Below, piece by piece: positions 46,510 through 59,841 of a stretch of 64,000 nucleotides of DNA (its first letter is position 1; every line of letters begins with the position of its first letter). Source of the stretch: Platycnemis pennipes (lineage: Eukaryota > Arthropoda > Insecta > Odonata > Platycnemididae). The translations under genes were made by a program, and so were the position numbers. The notes under the pieces are model-generated. The model worked only from the letters and a program-made list of their open reading frames with translations. It did no database searches and was not told the DNA's origin. The DNA lies in contig OW121853.1 of assembly GCA_933228895.1 (NCBI GenBank), forward strand, positions 80,956,645-81,020,644, given 5' to 3'.

Positions 46510-47940
46510 ACCAAACATGCACTGCTTAAATTCAACTAAGAGTTAAAATGATACTACTATATGGACTACTTCTAGCACCTATTTAAAGTCTAAATAACGG
46601 AGCTACATTTTCATTTCCAAGTATAACTATACCGTTCAGTGTGGAATATTCAACCCATTTACTTACATAAACCTCTCTTTCCCCATGCTTTCTCCTTCAT
46701 GTTCATCAGAATCCTTCTCAAGTAGTCTTTAAATATAAATTTATTCCTTTCAGGCTTACCAATTTTTACCGTTACTTAATATTTTCCCAAAGGGTGCATT
46801 CTCCTTCGCAGCATTCTTGTTTTCAATTTTTATTGTGCAGTTCAAGCTAAAGATCTAAAAATTGACTTAATTATTTTCTTACATAAAAAATATCAACTCC
46901 CATGAGAGATCCACATCTAATTTCTCTAGACATTTCACATCTAATCTAGTTATAGTTAACTGTATCAAACGTAACTCTGTGGAACGGCTTCATAATTGAA
47001 CCACCTTGAACAACCAAGTTACGTTTCTATTTTAACTAATTTCTCGTAGTAAGGCCTAGGTCTAACATATAATGCCCATCAGGTTTTGAAAAGCGAAATG
47101 AATCAATGTCGAGAATATTTATGCTCCCAAATCATTTAATCAGAGATAGCTATAGAAATAAATAAGGAGCCGGTTTGTACCGAACATTCAAGGGAGTTAG
47201 CTGCAGGCTTCTCATCCCTGCTCACCCCTGAATCCCTAGTTATTTCCTCGAAGACTGATTAAACGTCGTGAGAAAATATGCGTGGTACGCCAATCGTGAG
47301 GTTCACTGAATGATTACAGGGGACAGAATCATACGATACTCATGCATCCAGTTGTTAGGACTCACGAAAGGATACGACACTTATTAGTATTCCTTGACGT
47401 GGTCCCCTAAAATCCGCGGGAAGGAACCACAAAAGGGTGTGTTTGTAGTCTGTGGTTGTCACTGACGAGAAATTAACTTTTCCGCAAACAACCACGGATA
47501 GAGTGAAACTTAATGTGTGCATGAATGTGTGCCTGTTTGTGTGAATCTTTCTTGGACGGTCAAATTTCCCTACCCTTCCACGCTTGGTGCGTCAAATATT
47601 ACGGCCAATGGAGTTTTTCTTTTCATTAGGTCAATCATATTATGCTGGGCCTATAAAAAAGGACGTCATGTATTTCAGTCAAAAAATTATTAAACCGCAG
47701 GAAAAAAATAGCCCATACAGATTGTTCAATAACACACGGTAATGTTCATTTCCAGCAATATTCTGCTTGACAAGGTGGAAAAATCTGACGCCGAGTAATC
47801 TGCATTCTTTTCCTCATATTTCTTTTCTTTTTCCTCGTCAACGAGCATGGTCTCAAAAGCTCTTTCTATCAGAGCCAGAGAGAACAAAAAAATAAAAACT
47901 ACTATAATTAACAAAGGCTATATAAGATTTTTCGAGAACT
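46510..47940. other. AT-rich non-coding stretch
   Basis: No recognised gene or element. Confidence 0.45.
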
Positions 47941-47941
47941 T

Positions 47942-48460
47942 CTAATGGGCAAGTCTAAAAATTCCCACAAGCATACCATGTTTCTTTTTCCCGAAGGGAA
48001 CTGTTCCTACTTCGAATACATCGGGCAGAAAAACGGGAGAAGAAACCGTTATTTTGCTAAAGGCGCCGACTAAATTAGACTCGCCACTAATGAGAGCGTA
48101 TGTGAATAAAAGGGCAACAGCGAAAGGGTTAAAAACACCCCCGATTTTCACAAATAGGGCTAATAGGATTTCCTCATCTGGCCTGCAACTCACTCCATGG
48201 CCGCCCGGCCGATGAAACTAATACCATACGCGCACGGATGCGTCTACGGGCGTCCAAACTTAATTGCGTCAAACTTAACGATTGGCAATGAAAAGCAATA
48301 GACTTGTGGGGGGATCGGAGGGGGGAGTGACTACTGAACCCGCTCTTCCATGAAACTGGAAGGGGAGAGGGTTTAGTATGGAAGTGAACGAGGGTGGCAC
48401 TTCGCATCATCTCCAAAAACCCCTCTGCTCCCGAATGTCACCCCTACTCGTCCCCCTCTT
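47942..48460. other. GC-moderate stretch with unrecognised - strand frames
   Basis: Frames 48193-47942 (83 codons) and 48416-48174 (80 codons) on the - strand have no known motif. The first has a hydrophobic stretch (NPFAVALLFTYALI) but no defensible gene context. Confidence 0.25.
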
Positions 48461-48544
48461 TTTTCATAATTATTTCACACGAAAAAATAGTTTCACCCTA
48501 TTTGATCCAAAACTTGCAAGTCTCTTTGCTTGATATTTCATACC

Positions 48545-48900
48545 CTTAATTGGTTAGTGTGGTGTTAAGAGTGCAGGAATTCCCATATCGAGAACTTAGG
48601 CTCGAATCTCGGCCGTTGTAGATATTTAACAGAGCCCTTACCGGTCCCTACTTGAGTATTGTGTGCAGAGAATTTTAAGTTCAATGGTCCGTCCATCGGA
48701 TGGGACGTTACACGGTGGTCCTTCTGGTATCTTTCGTTAAATGTAAGCATCTACCGAAGCCGGGTTTCCCTCCATCCATCCACCTATCCCTGAAAGGCCA
48801 TTTTCTACCTAATGCCGACGCCGACGCTTTTTCCTTCCCAAATTCCCTGCACTACACATACTTTATCTCATTACCAACCTACCCTAGGCGACTCAAATAA
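48545..48900 (+). mobile_element. tRNA-derived SINE
   Basis: An A-box-like TTGGTTAGTGTGGTGTT (about 48,549) and a B-box-like GGCTCGAATCTCGGCC (48,599) sit at tRNA spacing, forming a tRNA-like head. A body follows with the block CATCGGATGGGACGTTACAC then GGTGGTCC (about 48,693-48,720), and later GAAGCCGGGTTTCCCTCCAT (about 48,757). The same body blocks in the same order occur at 53,497-53,580. The element is non-coding and non-autonomous; the LINE that mobilised it is not identifiable here. Confidence 0.75.
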
Positions 48901-48904
48901 TCAA

Positions 48905-49335
48905 AGCTTTTAGCCACCTCCTCTAAATAAGTTCCACCCTATGTGCATTCATTTTTGTTTCCCTGGATTTATTTGTCACTCTTCATCATTATCTCACTAC
49001 CGACCAATCTTTAGCGTCTCTGAAACACACATATTACACCGCCCTTCCAAGTATTTGCTCTCGCAAATTTCCTCACACGATTCCCTCGTTCTCATTCATA
49101 TCATCTAATATCTACAGGGACTTTACGGAGCATATATCTTTAACAATTGTCAACGGTATTCATGCAGGTTTACTTTGAACAACAACATAATCTCACGACG
49201 CTAAAAAATCACATGGTCATTCCTTCACGTATCTACTAGTGATTCCTGACTTCTTTAACTTTATGGTATCGGACCTCTATGGCTAATCATAAAAGGAAGC
49301 AAGTCAAAATAATTTGCGTCAGTATCCTCAATCAT
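48905..49335. other. Non-coding stretch between SINE and LINE remnants
   Basis: Unremarkable mixed-composition DNA; no recognised feature. Confidence 0.4.
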
Positions 49336-49341
49336 ACACTA

Positions 49342-49995
49342 CTCATCATCAAGGATCAACAATCCTTACGTTGGTTTGATGCAGCTCTCCACTCCATTCA
49401 CTTAACGGCTAACCTCTTCACATATTTACATAATTCTTCTCATTCACATTCCGTGACAACTTGTTCCATACATCTCATCTGAGGCCTGCCTTTTCCATTC
49501 TTTCCGTTCACTTTTCCCTCAACGATTGTCTTCCTCAGGGCAATGGCCTATTAAGTTGCCCCGTCTTTTTTTTAGTATTTTCAGCAACTTCTCTTTCCTC
49601 CTACTCTTAAGTCTTCTTCGTTTGTCAATCGGTCGATCCATTTTACCTTCATTATTTTTTGGCAGCGTCACATTTCAGCGTCCAGCCTTGACTTCTCTGC
49701 TGCTGTTATCGTCCATGCTTCGCCGTCATATGGAAAAATGCTCCATATATACGTTATAATGAAATTTTTCCACATTTCCACGCTTGTATCTGCAGATTTG
49801 AGCGGAATCTTCTCTTGGTGAAAAACCCTTCTCGCCTGCGCGATTCTACAGGCAATTTCTCTTTTATTTCTTCCATCGCTGGTTACTCGGCTTCTCAGGT
49901 AAAAGACCTCTTCCACCTCCTCGATTTTTGTTTTCCTACATGTGCCACTATCACAATATATCTCAAACGCAGAGAAAGACTTTTGATGGAGTAAC
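49342..49995 (-). pseudogene. RTE/BovB-like LINE, 5'-truncated 3' portion
   Basis: The - strand translation reads EEVFYLRSRVTSDGRNKREI, then AQARRVFHQEKIPLKSADTS, then FIITYIWSIFPYDGEAWTIT, the same C-terminal text as the 16 kb and 26 kb copies. It ends on the - strand with CTGCATCAAACCAACGTAAG then GATTGTTGATCCTTGATGAT, the eroded counterpart of the shared 3' end with its GATGATG tail. Stops and frameshifts are present. Confidence 0.85.
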
Positions 49996-49999
49996 ATGC

Positions 50000-50870
50000 A
50001 TTTTTCGTCAAATTAATCGATCGCCAAAATAGCAACACTTTACCCATTATTTAAAAAATACTCGTTTTTCAGAAAATCACATGAAAATTATGAATAAACA
50101 AGGAGGGCAGAAAGTTGATTTTCTCATTGAGAGTTGTCTCATATTACGCGATTACTTAGAGTTACATGCATCATTTTCCCATAGTCCCTATCCATACCTT
50201 TATAGTGCATACCTTTCACCCGTTAACAAAATCTCTAAAAGCTAGAACAGGAATTCTACTTTAGAAAAGAAGCATTAATGTCTGGCTCTCGGCAGTGCTC
50301 TTTGAGATCAGGATGCCTTGCTACCAAAAGATTTCAAGCAGGAAACTCGAATGAAACACAAAATTGCTTTTATGATTGGATATTCGATATTCAATACTCT
50401 TTGTTCCAAATTTAAGGATATACCATACGGAGCCATCGTTTATATTACAGCTTTTTATAGATAAAACCATGGTTACTGAAAATTCAACTAGAGTCAATGT
50501 CATCTATTTTAACAGAAAACCAATGTAATAGTACACACGTATGAAAGACGTTTTACAAAGTACCCATAAATGTATGCATACCCCATTGGCTACAGAACAA
50601 ATAATTTCGTGAACGCAATAGTAGTCGACAAAAAACTCTTATAATAAATAAAAACTAATATTACCACCGGACATTATTTGTCGTCTCATGCGGAGTAGTA
50701 TACTGGGAGTAATTATTTTGGGAAAGATGTATATTAAAAAATAAACAAAAAACCGGCCGTTAGGCACATTACAGAAGCATTTTTGACTCTCAACTTAAAC
50801 AATTTTTCAAGCGTTGACCCAGATACAGCATAATAGAAAAACAAATTTAAATTAAAAAATCAGAACCCAC
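50000..50870. other. AT-rich non-coding stretch
   Basis: Nothing recognised. Confidence 0.45.
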
Positions 50871-50879
50871 ACTAGGAAA

Positions 50880-51665
50880 TATTTCAATAGCCGGCAGGGC
50901 AGTTCTTAATCCACCCACACCGACCTTCTCCTTCACTAGAGGAGCCATCCACTGTGCCAATTTTCTCCTTGCCAGTTCATTCCGCTTGAAACTCCCTTTC
51001 CTCACCCCTTCATTACACGTACCATGACCCCAAGCAAGTTTCGCGTGAGTGCGTGTAGACGGGCTCTCACCTGTACTTCCAAAAATTCCGCACGCCCAGC
51101 TTTTAAACTTTTCCTAGCCTTATCATCTACGTACTCATGGCGGAACCTCTATTATCCACCCTCGTGTGACCGTTATACCCCCGCGAACCTCCTCACCTTC
51201 ACACATCCCTGGGGCCTCCGCCTCATCCGTCCGCCGTTCCGCCCCGCCTCACCTGTTTCCGCCCGTACACAGCCACGTACGGGTTCCTGCCGGTCTCTTC
51301 CTCCATCTCCCTCTATCCCTCGCTGCATTCCTTTGCTGCGCGCCCTCATTTGGGAAACCGCCGAGTCTTGCCTCGAACTCCATCGCGCCGCATCCACGTA
51401 GAATGCAATTACGTGCCCTTCCCCCCCAGCCACGCTAGGCTCTCACGCTCTCTCATCACGGTCTCCTTTTCTTCCGCGTCCTCCGTATCCCTGTTTTCGT
51501 GCACCTCTTTATCCGTCCACTCTGACGGCGACAAAGGTTGCATCCCGAGTCGAATAAAATTCTTAAGCGAAAGCTCACGGGAATCGATAAACATTGGAAC
51601 GTAAGGGGGAAAGTGACTTCGTTGCCATTTCCGTGCTACTCCTCTCTCTCTCACCGAATTCTGAA
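50880..51665. other. GC-rich, pyrimidine-skewed island
   Basis: Strongly C-rich + strand with dense CpG (GGGGCCTCCGCCTCATCCGT near 51,210; CCGTTCCGCCCCGCC near 51,234). Five overlapping frames on both strands are low-complexity Pro/Ser/Arg-rich shadows of one another. No protein domain or clear splice-bounded exon is seen. Confidence 0.4.
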
Positions 51666-51978
51666 ACCTGAAATCATTCTTTCGCCTGTTAAAACTTTAT
51701 AGTATCCAGGAGCCTATTGTTCACTGCTACTTAGGAAAATATTCACCAGCCGTCAATGCTACGACTGGTTCGAGGAAGCTCTCCACTCAAAACTCCTATC
51801 GGCTATTCTCTTCGAATTTGCTTAAGTATATAGGCCTCGAAGCTGATTCCCCCTCAGTAAAATAAAGGAAGAGTAAACTTATATTGTACTACAACTTTAT
51901 GTGAAAAATCACAAAAGGGTTGCTACAGGTTGACTCCTTTTCGGGTGTCAATTCATAAGCTATGCGTGATAACGTATA

Positions 51979-52040
51979 TTTCTACATAGAACTCTGCCAG
52001 CCACAACAAGGTTATGTACTATGGTGTAGGTAACTTCATA
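51979..52040 (-). repeat. Possible degraded CR1/L2-type 3'-terminal motif
   Basis: TTCTACATAGAACTCTGCCA, then GCCACAACAAGGTTATGTAC, then TATGGTGTAGGTAAC has the antisense order (TACAT, ACYCTGC, AGCCAC, GGT-TGTG) but the right arm is lost. Confidence 0.35.
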
Positions 52041-52049
52041 CCAGGCATG

Positions 52050-53400
52050 GACTAACGACTCCCCTCGCCAATCTATGTCAAGATTTTAAAATGTTTGCAA
52101 TATCATTTTGAAGAAATACAATCGTACTTCTGTGATCTCCCGCTTTTGGTGCACCCGAACTCCCATACTAACACATACTTTACGTAACACAACTATTCAA
52201 AGATCAAACTTTATAAAGCTCGTCATCGCCCAACATGAAACTATTTACTTCTATTCTGCAATAATATTTTATCTTCTAAACAAATTTCTAATCCTACCAT
52301 ACGGTGAAAATTAAAAATGAAAACTACAAAAGAATTATCTCTTAGTTCTAAGCCATGAAAGATGACAGTTGATCAGTATGCTGCCTTTCCATTCACCGAC
52401 AATGCTCCATAAAAGACTTCTGTTTTCGAGAAAAAAATTAACCAGCTATTTTTCCTCTTATACATTAAAAAAAACAGTTTGAGGCCCCCCGCATTGCTAA
52501 GAAAGATCACTGCCTACTTATCACGTACTCTACCGTCAATTTACTTTATCCAGCTAAAACATCTAACCATGAACGACTCAAATTCGCTGAACAAAACGTA
52601 GGATGTGGAGTCGAAAGGTAATTCAAATTAATTTACGGCAGGACAATATTTTTGGTATAAATTCGCCATGAGTTCACTAGAAACTATTAAAAAATGAATG
52701 AAGATTGGCACAAACAATGGTAATCCCTGGGTGATTCCTAAGATAATCGAATAACAAAGTAACATAATAGTATCGAGTAAGGTTCGAGGGAAAAATATCA
52801 AGAGGGAGCATAACAAAATTTTGATGGCACACTGCATAGTAACAGAACGAAAAATAATAATTTACCCTTTGATTGAATGACTATGAAGATTGGTTGGTAT
52901 TTGTAGAGAGACATATATACAACTACAAATAATGAAACGTATTTATGTGTTTGGAAAAGAATAGTGACCAAAAGAGTGCTTCCGGACGCAAAAGTAGCCA
53001 AGCAGAAGACAAAGTTTTAAACCACTCCACCTGCTTTCGAGGGAATGAAAGTTTCGTAAACATCATATAAATTCGAGCAAAATGCGGTTGGTCCAAACAT
53101 CTGAGATATGCAAGTTGTATTGATAAGAGAGGGTTATGAATAAGTTTAAGGTGAAATACACCAAATTGTGTGTCAAGGTTATGGATGACGTGTTTTACTA
53201 GGGAAGACCAGATAAGAAAATAAATGAGTGTCGACACGCATGACAGACCAGCGCATGCAGGAAAAATAATGGGGTGAAGACGATAAAGGAGATTCTCACT
53301 AGTGGGAGCATAAGGTTTCTCAGAAATGTTAAGAGTCAGTTAGATTGGATATTCATGAAATAGGCAAAAGTATTATGTAATGATAAAATTATGAGAGGGT
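52050..53400. other. AT-rich non-coding stretch
   Basis: Overlapping - strand frames (52628-53237) show no recognised motif. Confidence 0.4.
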
Positions 53401-53419
53401 TCAAATTTTGGGGGTAGCT

Positions 53420-53635
53420 GAGATATTTCATTTCTAAACCGGTGCCCCCTTGAGTTCTGCATATAGAGAGTACTTCGAGTGAATTTCTCCTTTCTTCGGA
53501 TGAGACGTGAAGCAGTGGATCCCCGGCCTCTTTCGATAAGAGAGGGGTAATACCGACGCCGGGTTTCGCTCCACCCTTCCTCCGTTCCCTGCAAAATTCC
53601 TATCCATATTAAATGAATCACCCAAATATGCTAAA
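53420..53635 (+). mobile_element. 5'-truncated copy of the tRNA-derived SINE
   Basis: TTCGGATGAGACGTGAAGCA then GTGGATCC (about 53,495), TCTTTCGATAAGAG and GACGCCGGGTTTCGCTCCAC (about 53,554) follow the order of the body blocks at 48,693-48,780. The tRNA-like head is missing. It has the same orientation as the 48.5 kb copy. Confidence 0.72.
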
Positions 53636-53639
53636 AGTG

Positions 53640-54120
53640 TAAAACGACCTTAGTTCATCGTTTTCCGAATAGCTATTAGCCAGTCCTTAAAAAACAGATG
53701 TGCTCATGCCTATACGTGCCCTTAAGTAACGCTTATATCCACTAATGGTTTAAGGCTTGACTTTGGAAACATCCATTACGGGGAGAACGAATAAATGTAT
53801 AAAATTCCACTGTTGAAGTTTATTCGTACACCCCAGGTTTCTATAACGATACTATGTATTGAACCCCGAGTGAAATGAATAAAATGCAAGCGTGGAAATA
53901 ACTAAGTTCTTTCATTTCCCCCGTAACTAGTATCCACGTTTCACCTATCTTTCATACTGAATTGGAGAGACATTATACGAGATTTCACATGAATCACACT
54001 AAATCCATTCTCTCTTAATGTCAAGTATAGCTTAATAATAGCTTCATTATTCATTAGAAAAACCATGTATTCCTTTCGCGCCTCTTTAGGAACTACTACT
54101 TTGATATAAAATGTACGCTT
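53640..54120. other. AT-rich non-coding stretch
   Basis: Nothing recognised. Confidence 0.4.
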
Positions 54121-54127
54121 GGGGATA

Positions 54128-54202
54128 GTTCACCACCCAAAACTACATACCCATGTGATGGCTTGTACACCCTATAGGGTATTGTGAAGATGTGGATGGA
54201 GA
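54128..54202 (+). repeat. CR1/L2-type 3'-terminal motif, diverged copy
   Basis: GTTCACCACCCAAAACTACA, then TACCCATGTGATGGCTTGTA, then a small insertion, then TAGGGTATTGTGAAGATGTG. The TTCACC start, GATGGCTTG, AGGGTATTGTG and AGATGTGGATGG tail are preserved while the left arm is lost. Confidence 0.6.
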
Positions 54203-54209
54203 CAAATGG

Positions 54210-57200
54210 AACCAGCACAATAATTACCAACAAGTGGTATCAAAATTAATCACGGAGCACCCATTAGAAATTAAAAACATAGGAATACATGAGGTAATCC
54301 AATGATATTTAAAGAAAATGTTTTAGCGCCACATGGAAATACTGGAAAATTTAACGGAGAAAATGGAAGAGATTTTAAGCCGCAAAATGTGAGATTAAAA
54401 TGATGTTCTTCTAAAATCAAAACATGCTCAAAAACACTCCATTTTTCGGTGATAAAATACTTTTCTTCTCTCTTCTCTTCGAAAAAATAACAAAATCACA
54501 ACTACCCCACAGAAATAGGAATTAAGGTGATCGGGCAAAAAGTGACCCAAAAATAGCGTTAATTTAAAGGTACTTTATTAATAAAAAACATTAAGTGCTC
54601 CTCATTCCTATTTACTCAGTCATCTGACCCTTTCTAACTAATTCAGATGCAGTATCTGTACAAGCACGGCATCCAAGCAATATTAGCGAAACATTACGTT
54701 TACCAAGTCTTCCAAAAAGTGCTTCCTTAATATAAAGCGACTTTTCATTTTTTTGGATTACGGTAATACTTGAATGATATTGACAAGATTAGCATTAGGG
54801 TGAATAGATTTGCTCACCTAAAACTTATTCATAAACATGAAGCTACTTATTTTCCTATTGTGATTCTAAACGGAGGATCGGAATCCAATACCATCCACTA
54901 TAGGAGTGTTTTTCAGCGGTAACCACAGCGAAGCAAGTACGTACGTGCAAATATGTCTGGGAGTGAAGATGTACATGCTACCAGAGTCAAATAAAATAGT
55001 CGAAAGTTAAACGGGATTCACGCCTGCGTAAAGCTGAATAAAATAGCAACAGCATGTAAGCCCTTTGCTAGTTTTATCTAATGAAAATCACACAAACAAT
55101 TGTCTTGAATATGCAAACTGACATTCTCAAGAAGGAGATAGGGTATCCATAATAACCTCCTAACGACCTAGGGAGTCCATGTATTACGCAAATTCTCTGG
55201 AAAGTGGTGGTGATGTAAAAGGAATTGAGAACTCGTCCGAGGAAAAACGAATAATGAATGATTTGGTGCGCGAAACGAGTCAAGAATAACCCAACTCTTG
55301 GAATAATTTTTACAATTAAATCCATGTCACTGGAGTCCATTATTGTAATGGAGGCTCCAAGAGTCGGACTCTCAATGTCTAAATGTCTCAGTAAAACTTG
55401 CGAAGGTGATTTAAAAAGTAACTGTAAGTCAATTCACTCCTAAACTTTACACACATACATGCTTCCCCAGACCAGAGATTTCATCATGAAACTTCGCTGT
55501 ACCACTTAATTGGAAACTGTGGCGCATTCTGCAGGGAGTTCACTATATATTCGACTCACTATTGTCATTCTAGAGCTGAAAGGTTGAAAAGTCTTGGATG
55601 TAGTACTGAAATCCTAACCTGAATTCGACGGCAAAGTTTTTCATTGTTTTCATAACTAGGTTAATCTTTAGAATGGGAATGTTCGTGTGCTCACAGGAAC
55701 TTACCATTGCAGAAATTAACTCCATTCAAAGTATAGCCTCAGCTCTCGAAAGTTTGTATTATTAAATTCATTAGAATTCATAAGAACGATAATTCCTTCC
55801 GACAGTTTTAGGCATCAAAATTACAGGTAAAGACGAATTGATCGCAGCGCAAAAAAGCAAACTTGAAAGTTCTTTCTTCGCAGGCATGTTTATTTAAAGG
55901 AGTGGAGCAACCACCAGCCTAGGCACGAAATGGAGTTAAACGCAGAGAAACGGAATCCGTCAGAGCTAAGAATGAATGCCTTTGATAACGTAGAAATATT
56001 TTTTCGAGGCATAACTTCCGCTCTCAAGCGGCGTACATATAGTATCAATAATGCAATCAGACGAGTTTCGATGTGACTCGAATAACGTGAAGGAAAAATT
56101 GAGGGCAATTGCCGCTGATTTGACAGGCATTTCCATCAGTTACACGTAAAGAGGTCCAACCTTTCATGTTCTCAAAACCGCCAGAGCAAATGAATTGGGG
56201 CGAGTTTCGTGGTTAGGGAGAAGAAAAATGGGAGAGAAGAGGTAATGCTGGTTCAGAGTCCGCAAAGCTCAAAGGTTAACCTTACGCTTCCAGTACTGAC
56301 TATGGAGCTAAAATACTCATTCTGCAGTCCTAACCAGGTTTTCAGTCTCGACATTGCTGCTAACAACGGATCAGCTTCTGTCATTACAATAGCAAAGTCA
56401 TTTGCGGGAATCCGACCCCATTAATGCATACGTACTTTGTGGTTGCATACATGCAACGACATTAATACCGACATTTATGGAACAAGGTGCTCCTCTCTGG
56501 GACAGTAAATCCTGTGCTAAGGATAATCTGTGAAAAATTTATTATGGTCCCAAGGAGATTCGCAGCTGCTATTTGTGAATATACTCGCTCTCACAAATAT
56601 ACGCATACGTGTATATGAGGTCACAACCAAATGCACCAGATGTTCTTCTACCGCTATAATTAGGATCGCCTGAATAAATGTTGAAAAATGCATCTTAAGA
56701 GATAACTGAATATTCATATTACATCTATCCGTCACGTTTTTGTGCAAATTTTCTATGCAATGTTGTTATGAAACACTCATTTATTCACATAACCAGGAGT
56801 AATACCACATTGAAACTTGATAAACCATTACATTTCATCAACCAGCAGAATATGAGCTACTTTTTACTCAACCGAAAGGCCCTGGTGTTAACTTTTACGC
56901 TTTTGCATTCATCACATTTCACGTAAAAATCAATTTCAAACGTACAGCATTAATTTATTTTAGAGGATTGAATTCTTATTAACCTAAAAACATGAGATAT
57001 GAATTTCAAAAACATATAGTAATAATAATCTAATTATTTTCATGGTTTCACGCTCTACTGAGTAAAACTTCATTTTTATGAGAGTAATAAAAACTTTGTA
57101 AATGTAAATTAACCCCTATCGCATTTATAAAGTTTCTTTTCTGATAAATCTAATTATTTTCAAATAAACCTTTTTGCTATTAATTTGCTTTTAAACTATT

Positions 57201-57930
57201 TGCTTATTTTGCTAAATATCTGTAAATTAATGGGGGAAAGAGGAAAATTAATGGAGGAGGAGGGGCTAGGTGAGCACAGCCTCCCTAGTTGTAATATATT
57301 TCTTCAATCCTATTGACACAGGACAAAAATATATACGCATTTAATATTACCATAATTAATTATTTTTATGTAACACCTTATGCTACAAATGCCGTTCTTC
57401 GCTTACTTTTTCCCAGATCCTCATTTACAAAACCTAAATTGGATGTATGTATAATCAACAAATCATATTTATCGTATTTTCAGGGATAATATCCGAAACA
57501 GTGAAGCCGCGACTTTTTAAACTTACTTCTACCGAAAGTTCACTTTAACACATGTAAACGAAATGGAGACGTGTTCTTTCCATGGAAAATAACCCGCCCC
57601 CCTTCCTCTAACACCCACAGTAGATACCAGTATGACGTCACAGTTGACTTTATTCTAGCCGTGAGATAGATTTCCATTTAATTTTGTCCATAAGGGCATT
57701 TTTATAGACTGAAAAAATACGCAAAAAAGGGACATTGAGCGATTTTATAGTAATATGAAAGGTAGCATGAAACGACATATTTACAAAAAATGTCTCCAAA
57801 TGCCAATTACATTTAACACAGTGCCTTCTGCTGGACATTTACGGGTCGAAGTCTAGAATTGATGGCCTTCAAATAGGTCCCACAACTGGATATTTCACAT
57901 TGTATCACACTGATTGAACAATTGAATGTA
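54210..57930. other. AT-rich non-coding stretch
   Basis: No recognised gene or element. Open frames (55074-55340 -, 55890-56108 -, 56209-56424 + and others) are short and motif-free. Confidence 0.45.
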
Positions 57931-58179
57931 GAGCTCAACTAGTCAAACTTAAATGGTGTTTAATTGTGTACAAATAAAACGAAAAATGTGTCCCTAAGAA
58001 GAGGAATGAGCTTCCAACAAATTTGATAAGACGAGTATAAAAAAGTAGCAACTCATGTCTCATCGAGAATACTGCAAATATCGCGAATAACGGAGAATGA
58101 GGGGTGTTGACACACGTACCTTGAATAATTGTCATCATGCGGGGAAATGTACGTGAAATGGAGAATTTAGATGCTCCAT

Positions 58180-58710
58180 TATTCTTTAACAACTCCATTC
58201 CCGGCTCAAAGAGCTTGCTCACTCACAGCTATCCCGCGCACCGCACAGTCTCCCATCTCGTCTCTCTCTCTCTCTCCATCATCATTTTCTATCCAAGCAT
58301 TCCTTCGTTCCCTCAATGTCCCGCTTCAAAACGACTCGTCCACATTTCTAATCCCAGACTCCAACCCTCCCCGAAAAAAATAACCTCCTCCACCCAAACT
58401 ACACGGCTCGTCCGTCCATCCCCCACCCTCGCGGAGGACAAACCTAATTTCTGCCGTGAGCCCACACAATCAGAACCCTGGGCTGCAGCAGGGGAAGCTC
58501 GCGCGGACAGAGGCCCCACCTGCCCTTCTTCTCCCCACACCATTACCGACGACCACCTTGGCCGGCGGGGATTCGGCGAGGTGCGGAGAGTGTGGGCGGG
58601 GAGGGTAAGGCCAGGGAGGGGAGGTGGGAGAGAGGGGCTTAGCCGGCCACGGATCTAGGAGATTAGATTGCGCGGAGGGTTTCGAACGGAAGTTCCGGTT
58701 TAGCGTGCAG
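58180..58710. other. GC-rich island with strand-switching skew
   Basis: Pyrimidine-rich on the + strand to about 58,555, then purine-rich with dense CpG (GGCCGGCGGGGATTCGGCGA near 58,560). It lies about 2.3 kb upstream of the Beat exon on the same strand. The frame 58137-58658 (173 codons) is low-complexity and has no signal peptide. A promoter or non-coding first exon is conceivable but not shown. Confidence 0.35.
58261..58277. repeat. (CT)n microsatellite
   Basis: An uninterrupted TCTCTCTCTCTCTCTCC run at the edge of the GC-rich island. Confidence 0.9.
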
Positions 58711-59339
58711 GAAGAAAGGATTTAATAGGACAGAGATGGTATGCCCGGCAAAAAAGCTCCGCTTTTGCCGCTTTCTTGGAGAGCTAATTAGAGGTGCCAA
58801 GCGAGGGAATAAGAAAATGGATCTGCCGTAATAAAAATGCATTACGAGCTTCAAAACTATCATTCCGCCTAAGCTTTTCCGTTCACGCAGCTCGTCAACT
58901 TCCCTACGCCTCTAGGAAATTAAATGCCCAGTCGCCGACAAAGAAGGAGCTACTGAGATAAATTCGTTTATTTAATTTACGTCGCAGGCAGATTTCTCAA
59001 TGGAATGTATCTTCCAAGGATGAAAATATGATACTTTAAGTGCATTATTGCATGTACATAAGCCTCGAAACCTTGTATCAAACTCGACCAACATGAAAAA
59101 TAACGAAATCATATGCTCCGAGTATCGATTATTTTCGTGCTAATCAACGACAGCCATACTGTGACGAAATATTGACAAAAAATAATTTGTACTTCAACGC
59201 ACCTCAATTTGTTGTTTTACTTATTCGGTCATTGATACTTTTGCAAATTGCATAAGATACAAATGCATGCAATGAATAGAAGAAGAAGCCCATCTTTAAA
59301 TACAGCCAGCCATTTCTAGGCTACTTTCAAGCGCATATA

Positions 59340-59360
59340 TGTATGTATATGTATGAGTGC
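59340..59360. repeat. Short TATG-type microsatellite
   Basis: An imperfect run, TATGTATGTATATGTATGAG. Confidence 0.7.
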
Positions 59361-59841
59361 ATATAGGTTTTAAAAATTAAATCATTTATTTTAATGAATA
59401 TTTATAATCAATAATTATTTAAATATTCAAGCACACAGAACTTTGAAGCAGCAGGTCAATTTAAAATATTCAGTTTGATAATGATATTCGCACGATCCTG
59501 TGTCACTTGAGTATATCGGAGCATCGAAAGGAAAGGAAAGTAGCGACCCGTATTTAACATATACGTATTAACAATAAATAAATAACATATTAAGAACAAC
59601 TAGAATAATGACAAGGCGGAAAATTATGCCAGAAAAACTCGGAAGCTGCCCCTCACTTCTGTCCTAACTGACCGACTCAGCCCGCCCGTTCCGAGGCACA
59701 CACACCCAGTCTTCCCACTGCCCATTCACCGACATCAACTGCTCTCAAACCACCACTGTCTTGCTGGAACAAGGGTCACTATTGGCGCTAGGAGCACACA
59801 AGAGCAATGCACACACAATGCTTCATAAGCGTTGTAAATGT

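Noticed and set aside
47942..48193. 83-codon - strand frame with a hydrophobic segment as a membrane protein
   Set aside because: No recognisable family, no splice or start context, and overlaps a region of mixed composition where chance frames are expected.
58137..58658. 173-codon + strand frame as a possible Beat first exon
   Set aside because: No signal peptide or Ig residues; composition-driven frame in a GC-rich island.
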